This document shows positions 8,691 to 20,637 of a stretch of 64,000 nucleotides of DNA, one piece after another. Both the position numbers and the translations under genes were made by a program. The stretch's first letter is position 1. Each line of letters starts with the position of its first letter. The notes under the pieces are model-generated. The model worked only from the letters and a program-made list of their open reading frames with translations, searched no databases and was not told where the DNA came from. The stretch comes from AP-15 sp963781215 (GTDB lineage: Bacteria > Pseudomonadota > Alphaproteobacteria > ATCC43930 > CGMCC-115725): NCBI GenBank assembly GCA_963781215.1, contig CAWAFE010000028.1, forward strand, positions 186,001 to 250,000, in the 5' to 3' direction.

Positions 8691-8783
8691 GCACGGCCTT
8701 GTCCGGTGCGACGACAATCCGGTGGGAGCAATACCCGGAATCTGGTGGAAGCAGCGAACCGGCAGAAGATCGCCCGGGGCAGG

Positions 8784-9707
8784 CTATCCCCCGAGGATGG
8801 TGCCCTCGGCGATCCCGGCTTCCGCCGCCGGGATCTTGGGGCCGTTGTCGAGGCGCACCCGCGAGACCTCGACATAGCCGCCCTGGGCCAGGATCCGCAT
8901 CCCCGTGTCGCCGACCGAGGCCACTTCGCCAAGCTTCTTGCCGCGCACGGCGCCGAAGGTCGCCGCACCGATCTTCTTCGCATCGAAGAGATAGAGCTTC
9001 TGCTCGCCATGCGTCGTCCAGGCGCCGGGGGCGGGGTTGCAGCCGCGGATCAGATCGTAGGTGAAATCGAGGTGGTTCGCCCAATTGATCCGTGACTCCG
9101 CCTCGCGCACCCAGCCCTCATAGGTAGCCCGGCCTTCGTCCTGGGTGGTTTCGGTCGCGCGACCCCGGACCACCAGATCGGCCGCCTCGACCAGAGCTTC
9201 GACCCCGAGCGGGAAGATCTTGTCGAAATAGAGCGAGCCGGCGGTGTCGTCGGGGCCGATCGTCACCCGTTTTTGCAAGATGACCGGGCCTTCGTCTAGG
9301 CCCGGGGTCGGGCGAAAGATCGACAATCCGGTCTCGGCCCGGCCGCGAATGATCGCCCACGGAATCGAGGACGGCCCGCGATGCAATGGCAGCAGCGAGG
9401 GATGGAACTGGATCATGCCGTGCTTGGGGATGGCGCAGAACTCGGGCGGCGCGAACAGCAGGACATAGGCCATGACGCCGAGATCGGCGTTGAGCTCGGC
9501 GAGTGCCGCCTTGGCCTCGTCGGCCGAATATTTGGGAAAGCGATGGACCGGCAGCCCCCGCTCCTGCGCCGCCGCGACCAGCGGGTCGGGCCTGGCGCCA
9601 GGCCGGTCGGGTGCGGCAAAGACCGCAGCGATCTCGTCCCCGCGCGCGACAAATGCGTCGAGCACGGCCTTGCCGAATGCCTGCTGGCCGACGATGACGA
9701 TGCGCAT
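8784..9707 (-). CDS. Formyl-transferase family protein, 10-formyl-THF hydrolase type
   Basis: The product has 307 residues with the formyltransferase fold. The N-terminal Rossmann part starts MRIVIVGQQAFGKAVLDAF; the catalytic Asn-His-Asp region includes IQFHPSLLPLHRGPSSIPWA and DEGPVILQKRVTIGPDDTAG. The segment ATYEGWVREAESRINW followed by RGCNPAPGAWT resembles the hydrolase/formyltransferase domain of 10-formyltetrahydrofolate dehydrogenase more than methionyl-tRNA formyltransferase. The aldehyde-dehydrogenase half of that enzyme is absent, so the protein is a stand-alone domain. It may hydrolyse 10-formyl-THF or formylate an unknown amine. The neighbouring histidine kinase gene is upstream on the same strand with a 54-base gap. 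Confidence 0.8.
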   Translation of the reverse strand: MRIVIVGQQAFGKAVLDAFVARGDEIAAVFAAPDRPGARPDPLVAAAQERGLPVHRFPKYSADEAKAALAELNADLGVMAYVLLFAPPEFCAIPKHGMIQFHPSLLPLHRGPSSIPWAIIRGRAETGLSIFRPTPGLDEGPVILQKRVTIGPDDTAGSLYFDKIFPLGVEALVEAADLVVRGRATETTQDEGRATYEGWVREAESRINWANHLDFTYDLIRGCNPAPGAWTTHGEQKLYLFDAKKIGAATFGAVRGKKLGEVASVGDTGMRILAQGGYVEVSRVRLDNGPKIPAAEAGIAEGTILGG

Positions 9708-9761
9708 CTCTGTTCCCCTCCGGCTGGGTCTTTTCGATACCGCGACTGGCGCCGCAGAATT

Positions 9762-11636
9762 TCACGCCGGGCCATCCGGGGGCAAGCCCGTCGCATCGCT
9801 TTGGCTCGACTGGCGGTGCGCGCGGCTTCTCGGCAGATGCAGGCTCACCGTGGTGCCGCGGCCGACGGCGCTGCGGATCGTCGCGGTCCCGCCCGATTGG
9901 CGGGCGAAACCGTACACCATGCTGAGCCCCAGGCCGGTGCCCTTGTCGGGGCCCTTCGTCGTGAAGAACGGCTCGAAGGCGCGCGCCGCCACCTCGGGCG
10001 GCATACCGGTCCCGTTGTCGGAGATCGCCAATCCGACAAAATCCCCGGCTTCGGTGGGCTCTCCGGGCTCGGTTCCGGACAGCGTCGCGTTGAAGGTCCG
10101 GATCCGAAGCACGCCGCCTTCCGGCATCGCGTCGCGCGCATTGATCGCCAGATTGATGACGGCGAGGTCGAGCTGGCCGGCGTCGGCGTCCAACGGCCAC
10201 AGATCGGGCGCCAAATCGGTCTCGATGCCGATTCCGCTGCCGACAGTTTGAACCAACAGCTCGGTCATGCGGCGCAGCCGGGAGTTGAGGTCGAGGCTCT
10301 CGACCGTCAGCGGCTGACGGCGGGCGAAGGCCAGCAGCTGGCCGGTCAGCTTCTCGCCGCGCTCGATTGTCCGCAGCCCCATCTCGACCCGCGCCTGCAT
10401 CCGGGCGTCGCGCTGCCGGCCGCTCAGCAATTCGAGACAACCCTGCAGCACGGTCAATAGGTTGTTGAAATCGTGGGCGACACCGCCGGTCAGCTGGCCC
10501 AGCGCCTCCATCTTCTGCGACTGGCGCAATTCGGCCTCGGCCAGGACCCGGCGATCCATTTCCCGCCGCAGGCGCCGCGCCGTGTTCTGCCAGCGCCAGC
10601 TGGCGATCTTCTGCCGTTGCAGCTGCCGCGCCGCGAACAGCGTCATTGCGAACAGCGCCAGCGAGGCGGGCAGGGCGAACAAAAGATAATCGACGAGATT
10701 GGCGCGCCACGAGGCGAGCATCCCCCGCCACGGGATGCCGAAGGCGACGTAGACCGGGTAGCCGACGACCTGCTGATAGCCGAACACCCGCTCGACCCCG
10801 TCGGTCCTGCCCCGGCTGCGAAAGATGCCGCGATCCGGCTGCGCGGCGATCGCCTGCATGACCGGCCTGTCCCGCGAGAATTCCACCGGTCCGGCCAATG
10901 CCGGGTAGCGCACCAGCACGGTGCCGTCGCTGTGGATCAACAGCGCCGAATATTCTTCGTTGCGCGACACGGTGCTGAAGAAATCGCTGAAATAGTCGGG
11001 CCTGGCGGAGAGGGCGATGACCCCGTCGAAGCTGCCGTCGGGCGTCGAACGGCGCCGGCTGATCTCGAAGCTCGCCCCGTGGGTCAGCGGATCGTCGTAC
11101 GCGCGCACGACGAGGATGCCGGCGAGAGGCGGTTTTTGCAGGGCAAAGGCGTCTCGGCCGGAGGCATCCTCCGCGGGTGCTGGAAATGTCCGCCCGGTGG
11201 CGCGGACATGCCCTGAAGCATCGATGACCGAGACCGCGCCGATCTGCGGCAGGGTCTCGACATCCGCGAGAAGACGATGCAGCTCCTCGTCCTGCGCGAT
11301 CCGGTCCCAGTCGAGCCCGCGCATCCGGTTGTCGATCCAACTGAGCACTAGCGCATAGGTCTCGAAGGCGCGGAAGGCGTGCTCGTGCAATTGACCGGCC
11401 TCGATCTGCACGCGTTCTTCGGCCTGCAGCCGCAGCAGCCGAAAGTTCTGCCAGGCAGCCATGCCGAACAGCAGCAGCGGCACCGCGAGCGAGGCTGCCA
11501 GGAGCCCCCGCAGCGGCCAGGTCAGCCGCGCGCGCGGGCGCCGGGGGACCGTATCGTCGGACGCCTCGGCGGCCCTCCCGACGCGGCCGAGGGCGCGCGC
11601 GACCGTCCGCAACCTCTCGCCGGCGACGCTCATCAT
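9762..11636 (-). CDS. Membrane sensor histidine kinase, orphan
   Basis: The product has 624 residues. Membrane segments lie near residues 43-62 (LLAASLAVPLLLFGMAAW) and 314-338 (DYLLFALPASLALFAMTLF), framing a periplasmic domain of about 250 residues that looks like a dCache-type sensor. The cytoplasmic kinase core has the phospho-acceptor His388 in GGVAHDFNNLLT, the N box NLAINARDAMP (about 494-504), G1 SDNGTGMP and G2 KGTGLGLSMVYG (about 565-576). No receiver domain is fused and no response regulator is adjacent, so partner and signal are unknown. The short ATG-ATG start at 11634-11636 leaves two possible first residues. Confidence 0.9.
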   Translation of the reverse strand: MMSVAGERLRTVARALGRVGRAAEASDDTVPRRPRARLTWPLRGLLAASLAVPLLLFGMAAWQNFRLLRLQAEERVQIEAGQLHEHAFRAFETYALVLSWIDNRMRGLDWDRIAQDEELHRLLADVETLPQIGAVSVIDASGHVRATGRTFPAPAEDASGRDAFALQKPPLAGILVVRAYDDPLTHGASFEISRRRSTPDGSFDGVIALSARPDYFSDFFSTVSRNEEYSALLIHSDGTVLVRYPALAGPVEFSRDRPVMQAIAAQPDRGIFRSRGRTDGVERVFGYQQVVGYPVYVAFGIPWRGMLASWRANLVDYLLFALPASLALFAMTLFAARQLQRQKIASWRWQNTARRLRREMDRRVLAEAELRQSQKMEALGQLTGGVAHDFNNLLTVLQGCLELLSGRQRDARMQARVEMGLRTIERGEKLTGQLLAFARRQPLTVESLDLNSRLRRMTELLVQTVGSGIGIETDLAPDLWPLDADAGQLDLAVINLAINARDAMPEGGVLRIRTFNATLSGTEPGEPTEAGDFVGLAISDNGTGMPPEVAARAFEPFFTTKGPDKGTGLGLSMVYGFARQSGGTATIRSAVGRGTTVSLHLPRSRAHRQSSQSDATGLPPDGPA

Positions 11637-11806
11637 CCTCGCCCCGCTCCGGCCGGCACGCCAGCCTGGATGGCCTCCGTCACCCCGCCGGCCTCATCCC
11701 AGCGGCTCTCCGCACCGTACCGGGCCACCGCAGTTTATGCGGAAACCGTTGGGAGGTCGAACCCCTCGCCGATCGAAATGCCGCGGTTGCGAGATGAACG
11801 CCGCCG

Positions 11807-13489
<1,683 letters not shown>

Positions 13490-13493
<4 letters not shown>

Positions 13494-14587
13494 AAGATCA
13501 CCTTGCGCGGGTCGAACGCGTCGCGCACCGCCTCGCCGACAAAGATCAATAGGCTCAGCATCAGCGCCAGCACAAAGAAGGCGGTGAGGCCGAGCCAAGG
13601 CGCCTGCAGATTGGCTTTGCCCTGGGCCAGCAATTCGCCCAGCGAGGGCGAGCCCGGCGGCAGTCCAAAGCCGAGAAAATCGAGCGAGGTCAGGGTGGTG
13701 ATCGAGCCGTTCAGGATGAACGGCAGAAAGGTGATCGTCGCCACCGTGGCGTTCGGCAGCACATGGCGCAGGATGATGACCCGGTCCGAGACGCCGAGCG
13801 CGCGGGCCGCGCGCACATAGTCGAAATTGCGCGCCCGCAGGAATTCGGCACGCACGACATCGACCAGCCCCATCCAGGAGAACAACAGCATCAGTCCGAG
13901 GAGCCACCAGAAATTGGGCTCGATAAAGCTCGCCATGATGATAAGCAGATAAAGGACCGGCAGCCCCGACCAGATCTCGATAAATCGCTGAAAGCCGAGA
14001 TCGACGAACCCGCCGAAATAGCCCTGGACCGCCCCGGCGGCGACCCCGATCACCGAAGAGAGTAGGGTCAGGGTCAGCCCGAACAAAACCGAGATGCGAA
14101 AGCCGTAGATCAGCCGCGCCAAGACGTCGCGGCCCTGGTCGTCGGTGCCGAGCCAGTCGACGCCGGACGGTGGCGAGGGTGCGGGGCTCGGCAAATTGTA
14201 GTTGATCGTGCCGTAGCTGAACGGGATCGGCGGCCAGACCATCCAGCCCTTGTGGGCGATCAGCTTCTGCACCGCCGGGTCGCGGTAATCTGCGGCTGTC
14301 GGGAACTCGCCGCCGAATGTCGTCTCCGGATAGTCGGCGAAGACCGGGAAGTACCAGGCGCCGTCATAGCGAACCAGGATCGGCCGGTCGTTGGCGAGGA
14401 ACTCGGCGAACAGCGTCACCATGAACAGTGCCAGGAAGATCCACAAAGACCAAAAGCCGCGCCGGTTGCGGCGAAAGCTGTCGAGCCGCCGCCGCGTCAG
14501 CGGCGTGACCGCCCGGCCGAGAAAGCGGTCGCCTAGAACGGGGGCGTATCCCGCTCGCGCCGCCGCGGTTTCCGGCAAATCGGTCAT
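13490..14587 (-). CDS. yejE: Peptide ABC transporter permease
   Basis: A DppC/YejE-type inner-membrane permease of 365 residues. A short cytoplasmic N-terminus ends in SFRRNRRGFWSLWIFLALFM (first membrane helix). A long periplasmic loop carries FADYPETTFGGEFPTAADYR, typical of YejE rather than DppC. The permease core starts at GTDDQGRDVLARLIYGFR. The coupling loop is EFLRARNFDYVRAARALGVS. The ATG at 14587 (MTDLPETAAA) is preferred to the upstream ATG at 14653. It is translationally coupled to yejF. The other permease (yejB) and binding protein (yejA), normally upstream, are missing; repeat-rich DNA occupies that position. Confidence 0.93.
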
Positions 14588-14589
14588 CC

Positions 14590-14785
14590 CCCGCCCGTTC
14601 TCTCCCTCTCTCCCCGCCGGCCCGGGGGAGTGGGTCGGGGCAAGGAGGGCCAAGGGGCCGGGGTCCGCTTAGCCTCCAATAGATACGGGCGTCGTCGGAG
14701 CGTTGGTCGGGCGCCCCTCTCGCCCTGCCCCCGGATCGGGTCCGGGGCAAGCTCTCTCCCCCTGCAATCAGGGGGAGAGAGAGAA
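14590..14785. repeat. C/G-tract palindromic repeat cluster (family B), intergenic
   Basis: The gap between asd and yejE holds paired tracts such as TCTCTCCCTCTCTCCCCGCC, and further on CTCTCTCCCCCTGCAATCAG followed by GGGGGAGAGAGAG, which is a near-perfect hairpin (about 14751-14782). Similar CCCTCxCCCCC/GGGGGxGAGGG arms occur inside imuA (20871) and dnaE2 (25722). No gene is visible here. Confidence 0.7.
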
Positions 14786-14802
14786 GAAAGGCAGCCCACG
14801 GC

Positions 14803-15879
<1,077 letters not shown>

Positions 15880-16009
15880 GTCGAGACCCCGGAGCGTTGA
15901 GTGGCAACGAGAAGGCTGACTTACGATGCCCGGCGATGCTTTACAAGCATCGGCTCGCCTCTCCCGCGCCGCTCGCGTGCGAGCGTCGACCCTTATGCGC
16001 GGGCTCGCC

Positions 16010-16342
16010 TCACGAGGTCCATTGGCCGGCGACCCACGTCCAGCCCTCCGATTCCTCGCGCCAGTAATCGGGGATCCAGTTGGCGGTGGGGGTCGGGCGC
16101 TCGGCATAATGGCCCGGCGTCCACACGTATTTCGCCCCGGTCCAGCGCCAGTGGCCGGTCTGCCAGAGCGCGCGCGGCGACGGCGGCGACGGAGGGATTT
16201 CCGCCAACTTTGGCGGTGGGCGGTAGGGCACGATTGCAGCCGCGGCAGCCGGCGAGGATGATGGAGCCGTGGCGCAACCGGCAAGCGCCGCGCCGCTCAT
16301 GGCGATCAGGGCAATGCCGGCCACCCGATCGAGATGCCGCAT
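16010..16342 (-). CDS. Lipoprotein with WXXGXW-type repeats
   Basis: The product has 110 residues with a type II signal peptide: hydrophobic IALIAMSGAALAGC with lipobox LAGC near residue 23. The mature part is Pro/Ala-rich, then carries tryptophan-rich repeats: WQTGHWRW, YVWTPGHYAERP, WIPDYWREESEGWTWVAGQW. Such YXWXPGH/WXXGXW repeats occur in small envelope proteins of unknown function. It is probably anchored in the outer membrane. Confidence 0.8.
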   Translation of the reverse strand: MRHLDRVAGIALIAMSGAALAGCATAPSSSPAAAAAIVPYRPPPKLAEIPPSPPSPRALWQTGHWRWTGAKYVWTPGHYAERPTPTANWIPDYWREESEGWTWVAGQWTS

Positions 16343-16429
16343 TCGTACCTCCCGTTCCGTAGCGCGGGTTGACCCCGATCGCTGTTTTGATTTGCATCAT
16401 ACACCCTGAGGCGCCCCTTTTCAATGCGC

Positions 16430-18118
16430 TCAGGCGGTCATTTGCAATGCGAGCCCCAATTCCCGGATCGTCTCCTCGCGCATCAGGAACTTCTGGACCT
16501 TGCCGGTGACGGTCATCGGAAAGGCATCGACGAATTTGATGTGGCGCGGCACCTTGTAATGGGCGATCTGGCCTTGGCAGAAGGCGCGGATCTCCTCGGC
16601 GGTGGCACTCTCGCCGTCGCGCAGGCGGACCCAGGCGCACAATTCCTCGCCATAGCGCGGGTCGGGGACGCCGATCACCTGAACGTCCTGGATCTTGGGG
16701 TGGCGGTAAAGAAACTCCTCGACCTCGCGCGGGTAGATGTTCTCGCCGCCGCGGATCACCATGTCCTTGATCCGGCCGACGATGTTGCAATAGCCCTCGG
16801 CGTCGATTGTGGCGAGGTCGCCGGTGTGCATCCAGCCGGCCGCATCGATCGCCTCGCGCGTTTTCTCCGGGTCGTTCCAATAGCCGAGCATGACCAGATA
16901 GCCGCGGGTCAGCAGCTCGCCGGCGGTGCCGCGCGGCACGATCCGGCCTTCGGCGTCGACCACCTTTGCCTCGACATGGGGCAAAATTCGCCCCACCGTC
17001 GATACCCGCCGCTCGATCGGGTCATCGGTCGCCGAGGCAAAGCTCGCTGGGCTCGTCTCGGTCATGCCATAGCCGATGACCACCTCGGAGAGGTGCATCG
17101 ACGAGAAAGCTCGCTTCATGACCTCGATCGGGCAGGGGCTACCGGCCATCATGCCGGTACGCAGCGAAGAGAGGTCGAATTTGGCGAAATCGGGATGGTC
17201 CATCTGGGCGATGAACATTGTCGGCACGCCGTAGACTGCCGTGCAGCGCTCCGCCTCGATCGTCTCGAGGGTGGCGAGCGGATCGAACCCCTCGCTCGGA
17301 TAGACCATTGCCGCCCCGTGCGTCAGACAGCCGAGGTTGCCGATCACCATGCCGAAACAGTGATAGAGCGGCACCGGGATGCATACCCGGTCATGCTCGT
17401 TCAGCTTCATCGCCCCGGCGATGAACAATCCGTTGTTCAGGATATTGTGATGGCTGAGCGTCGCACCCTTAGGAAAGCCGGTGGTGCCGCTAGTGAACTG
17501 GATGTTGATCGGGTCGTCGAATTGCAGCTCGCCCGCGAGCGCCGCGAGGCGTTGGCGTTCGGCCGTGCCGCCGAGACCGTAGACATCGTCGAACCGCACC
17601 GTGCCCGGCACGTCCTCCGAGCCGATCGCGATCACCAGCCGCAGATCGGGGAGCCGCGCCGCGCGCAAACCGCCCGGGGCGGCGGCAGCAAGCTCGGGGG
17701 CCAGCTCGCGCAGCATGCCGAGATAGTCGCTGGTCTTGAATCGGGCCGCGGTGATTAGCGCGACGCAGCCGGATTTGTTGAGCGCATATTCGAGCTCGGT
17801 TGTGCGATAGGCCGGGTTGATGTTGACCAGGATCAGCGCCGCCTTGGCGGTAGCGAACTGGGCGACGACCCATTCGGCATTGTTCGGCGACCAGATGCCG
17901 ATCCGCTCGCCGCGCCCAAGGCCAAGTGCCAACAGCCCCGCGGCAAAAGCGTCGACCCGCTCCTTGAAGGCGGAGTAGCTCCAGCGCACCCCCTGATGCC
18001 GCACAATCAGCGCATCGCGGCCGCTAAAGCGCGCGACGATCCGATCGAAATGCGCGCCGATCGTCTCGCCGATAAAGGGCCGCTCGCTCGCCCCGTGCAC
18101 ATAGCTCGATCCCGTCAT
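16430..18118 (-). CDS. Acyl-CoA synthetase, AMP-binding (FadD-like)
   Basis: The product has 562 residues of the ANL superfamily, activating a carboxylate to acyl-AMP and then acyl-CoA. The phosphate loop is FTSGTTGFPKGATLSHHNI, the acyl-site block is GYGMTETSPASF, and the hinge is YCNIVGRIKDMVIRGGENIY, with the C-terminal adenylation Lys in PMTVTGKVQKFLMRE. Overall layout matches medium/long-chain fatty-acyl-CoA synthetases, but substrate cannot be fixed from sequence. The next gene on this strand is a CoA-transferase, which suggests a CoA-thioester catabolic context. Confidence 0.92.
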   Translation of the reverse strand: MTGSSYVHGASERPFIGETIGAHFDRIVARFSGRDALIVRHQGVRWSYSAFKERVDAFAAGLLALGLGRGERIGIWSPNNAEWVVAQFATAKAALILVNINPAYRTTELEYALNKSGCVALITAARFKTSDYLGMLRELAPELAAAAPGGLRAARLPDLRLVIAIGSEDVPGTVRFDDVYGLGGTAERQRLAALAGELQFDDPINIQFTSGTTGFPKGATLSHHNILNNGLFIAGAMKLNEHDRVCIPVPLYHCFGMVIGNLGCLTHGAAMVYPSEGFDPLATLETIEAERCTAVYGVPTMFIAQMDHPDFAKFDLSSLRTGMMAGSPCPIEVMKRAFSSMHLSEVVIGYGMTETSPASFASATDDPIERRVSTVGRILPHVEAKVVDAEGRIVPRGTAGELLTRGYLVMLGYWNDPEKTREAIDAAGWMHTGDLATIDAEGYCNIVGRIKDMVIRGGENIYPREVEEFLYRHPKIQDVQVIGVPDPRYGEELCAWVRLRDGESATAEEIRAFCQGQIAHYKVPRHIKFVDAFPMTVTGKVQKFLMREETIRELGLALQMTA

Positions 18119-18273
18119 CTCTCCTCCTGGACCTGCACCCCCACCCCTTTATGTAGCAGCCGGCCGGAGGTTTCGAGAGCGTCCGGCCGATGTCACGGCG
18201 GCGGTAGGTGAGGCGCTGATCACCCACACGCAGCTGGCTTTTCCTTTGCCAGGGGCCGCCGATAGAGCCTGGG

Positions 18274-19428
18274 CTAGCCCAGCAGCGCCGCGATCTCTTC
18301 CGGTGAGTAGCCGAGCTCCGCGAGCACCTCGCGGTTGTGCTCGCCCAGCGCTGCGGCGAAGGACTGGGCGGCGGTGCGGGCGGCCGACAGCCGGAACGGC
18401 GGGTTCAGCGCGAGGAACGTGCCGCCAGCGTCTTGCACCTCGGCGAAGGCCTCTCGGTGGGCCAGCTGCGGGTCGCTCATCGCCTCCTTGACGGTACGGT
18501 AAGGCGAGGACGGGACCCCGTGCCGATCGAAGATCGCCTGCACTTCTTCGGTCGTGTGCTCCTTCGACCACCGCTCCAGTTCGTCGACGAGATGCCCCCA
18601 ATTGCCGCGCCGGTCGGGATATTTCGCAAACCGCGGATCGGTGACCCAGCCGGGGTTGCCGCTCGCGGCGGCGAGGTTCTGGAAGGTGCGCTCGCTGGCT
18701 ACCGCCAACATGATGTAGCCGTCCCTGGTGGCGATCGGGCCGAAGATCGGCCGGCCCGGTGGCGCCACCGGGAACTGCGCCGTCTGGATTTCGCTCAAGG
18801 TCAAGCTCAGCATGCTTTCGAGCATCGATACGTCGACCATCTGGCCCTGGCCGGTCGCCTGGCGCTGCCAGAGGGCGGTCATGATCGCACCGAAGGCATA
18901 GGTGCCGGTCAGCACGTCGGCGATGAATATTCCGCAGTAATCCGGCCGGCGCTCCTCTTCCTGGTGTGCCAAATGCGCCAGATCGTAGCCCGAGGCGGCA
19001 TGGATCACCGGCGCATAGGCCGGCAGTTCGGCCGAAGGGCCGGTTTGCCCGTAGCCCGAGATTGCGCAATAGACGAGGCCGAGGTTGATTTTCTTCAGCG
19101 CCTCGTAATCGAGGCCGAAACGCCGCATCACGCCGGGTCGAAAATTCTCGACGACGACATCGGCGGTGGCGGCCAGCCGCCGCGCCACTTCCACCCCGGC
19201 GGCCGATTTCAGATCGAGGACAACACTCTTTTTCCCGGTGTTCAACTGCCCAAAGCTGGTGCTGGCGCCGCCGCGCAACGGCGGCCGGGTGCGCATCATG
19301 TCGCCTTCGGGCGCCTCGATCTTGATCACCTCGGCGCCGAGATCAGCCAGCATCCGACCGCAATGCGGACCGGCGATCGTCGTCGTGAAATCGAGCACGC
19401 GCAGGCCTCCCAAGGCGCTGTTCATCAT
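18274..19428 (-). CDS. Family III CoA-transferase (CaiB/BaiF)
   Basis: This 384-residue enzyme moves CoA between carboxylic acids. The N-terminus LRVLDFTTTIAGPHCGRMLA and DLGAEVIKIEAPEGD, and the catalytic Asp in GQMVDVSMLESMLSL, are all present. VVENFRPGVMRRFGLDY is a family signature. Two start codons in tandem (19428 and 19425) follow a GGAGG site; the second has better spacing. It is divergent from the dienelactone hydrolase gene. Substrate pair unknown. Confidence 0.92.
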   Translation of the reverse strand: MMNSALGGLRVLDFTTTIAGPHCGRMLADLGAEVIKIEAPEGDMMRTRPPLRGGASTSFGQLNTGKKSVVLDLKSAAGVEVARRLAATADVVVENFRPGVMRRFGLDYEALKKINLGLVYCAISGYGQTGPSAELPAYAPVIHAASGYDLAHLAHQEEERRPDYCGIFIADVLTGTYAFGAIMTALWQRQATGQGQMVDVSMLESMLSLTLSEIQTAQFPVAPPGRPIFGPIATRDGYIMLAVASERTFQNLAAASGNPGWVTDPRFAKYPDRRGNWGHLVDELERWSKEHTTEEVQAIFDRHGVPSSPYRTVKEAMSDPQLAHREAFAEVQDAGGTFLALNPPFRLSAARTAAQSFAAALGEHNREVLAELGYSPEEIAALLG

Positions 19429-19575
19429 CCTCCTCCACCGCGCAAAATCGGCACCGCAGGGTCGGGACCCCGCGGTAAATGTCAAGTCGCGTCGGCGGCC
19501 TCGTCCGACACGCAGCTTGCGTTTCGGCGAGTTCGGTGCCAAGAGAGCCGCCGGCAATCGGAGGGAGGATAAACA

Positions 19576-20337
19576 ATGGCATTCCGAAACATTCAGGCCG
19601 GGATGGCGACCTATCGCGGCCATGGCGGCGACCGTGGCGACGCGTATTACGCGCATCCGACCAATGCCGGCCCGCATCCCGGTGTCGTCGTGATCCATCA
19701 TATGCCGGGCTGGGACGAATGGACCTGCGAGGTCGCTCGCAAATTTGCCCATCACGGCTATGCCGCGATTGCGCCAAGCCTCTATTTCCGCGTCGGCGAT
19801 GGGGCGGACGAGGCTGTGGTCGCCAAGGTGCGCGAGGGCGGCGGCGTCCCCGACGAGCAGATGCTCGGGGACGTGACCGGCGCCATCGATTTCCTGCGCT
19901 CGCAGCCGCATGCCAGCGGCAAGGTCGGGGTGATCGGCTTCTGTTCTGGCGGGCGGCAGACTTATCTGGTCGCCGGCAAGCTGTCGCATCTGGTCCAGGG
20001 TGCGGTCGACTGCTGGGGCGGCAACGTGATCGTCGACGACAAGTCGCGGCTGAGCGCGGCACAGCCGACGGCGCCAATCGAATTCACCGCAGGCATCAAC
20101 TGCCCGCTGTTGGGCCTCTTCGGCAACGAGGACCCGAACCCGACGGCCGATCAGGTCAACCGCACCGAGGCCGAGCTGAAAAAGCACGGCAAGAACTACG
20201 AGTTCCATCGCTATGACGGCGCCGGCCACGCGTTCTTCGCGCATTACCGCCCGAATTACCGGGCCGAGCAAGCGGTCGACGGCTGGCACAAGGTCTTCGG
20301 CTTCTTCCACAAGCATCTCGGCGCGCCGCGCACCTAA
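19576..20337 (+). CDS. Dienelactone hydrolase family protein
   Basis: An alpha/beta hydrolase of 253 residues. The nucleophile is Cys in VIGFCSGGRQTYL (G-x-C-x-G-G), as in carboxymethylenebutenolidase. The acid is probably in LLGLFGNEDPNPT and the His in YDGAGHAFFAHYRP, completing a Cys-Asp-His triad. PHPGVVVIHHMPGWDEW near the start is the usual oxyanion strand. A GGAGG site at 19561-19565 precedes the ATG. It may hydrolyse a lactone in an aromatic or related pathway; nothing else of such a pathway is adjacent. Confidence 0.9.
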   Translation: MAFRNIQAGMATYRGHGGDRGDAYYAHPTNAGPHPGVVVIHHMPGWDEWTCEVARKFAHHGYAAIAPSLYFRVGDGADEAVVAKVREGGGVPDEQMLGDVTGAIDFLRSQPHASGKVGVIGFCSGGRQTYLVAGKLSHLVQGAVDCWGGNVIVDDKSRLSAAQPTAPIEFTAGINCPLLGLFGNEDPNPTADQVNRTEAELKKHGKNYEFHRYDGAGHAFFAHYRPNYRAEQAVDGWHKVFGFFHKHLGAPRT

Positions 20338-20355
20338 CGGCGGCCCGGCCGGCCG

Positions 20356-20573
20356 ATGATCGACTGCGCGATCGTCGGCCTCGGCCGCTGGGGCAAGACC
20401 GTGGTGGCGGCGGCTCAGGGCAAGAGCGTTTCGCGGCGGTCGATACCGTCCGCGCCAATCTCGACGCCTTCGCCGCGGCAGTCGCCGGCGATGCACCCGA
20501 CCCGATTGCAACGAGCGAGATGCTCGACACCGTCGCCGCCTTCGAGGCGATCGTCGGGGCAGTGAAGCCTTAA
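20356..20573 (+). pseudogene. Gfo/Idh/MocA oxidoreductase with large internal deletion
   Basis: The first 24 codons read MIDCAIVGLGRWGKTVVAAA QGKS, the NAD(P)-binding start of a Gfo/Idh/MocA protein. Directly after, in a different frame, comes ERFAAVDTVRANLDAFAAAV, then IATSEMLDTVAAFEAIVGAV and a stop at 20571-20573, typical of the end of the same family. About 250-300 codons between are missing, with loss of frame at the junction (about 20427). This looks like a deletion relic rather than a functional small protein. Confidence 0.75.
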
Positions 20574-20637
20574 ATTTGTTGAATGGGGCGGCGCGGATGG
20601 GCTTGACATTCCGCCCCTAATCGAACAAAACACGAAC

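Noticed and set aside
9118..11340. 740-residue open frame on the minus strand
   Set aside because: It lies in another frame across the formyl-transferase and histidine kinase genes; its sequence is shadow-like while both real genes have full domain signatures.
16424..17758. 444-residue plus-strand frame opposite the acyl-CoA synthetase
   Set aside because: Antisense to a gene with complete AMP-binding motifs; no domain.
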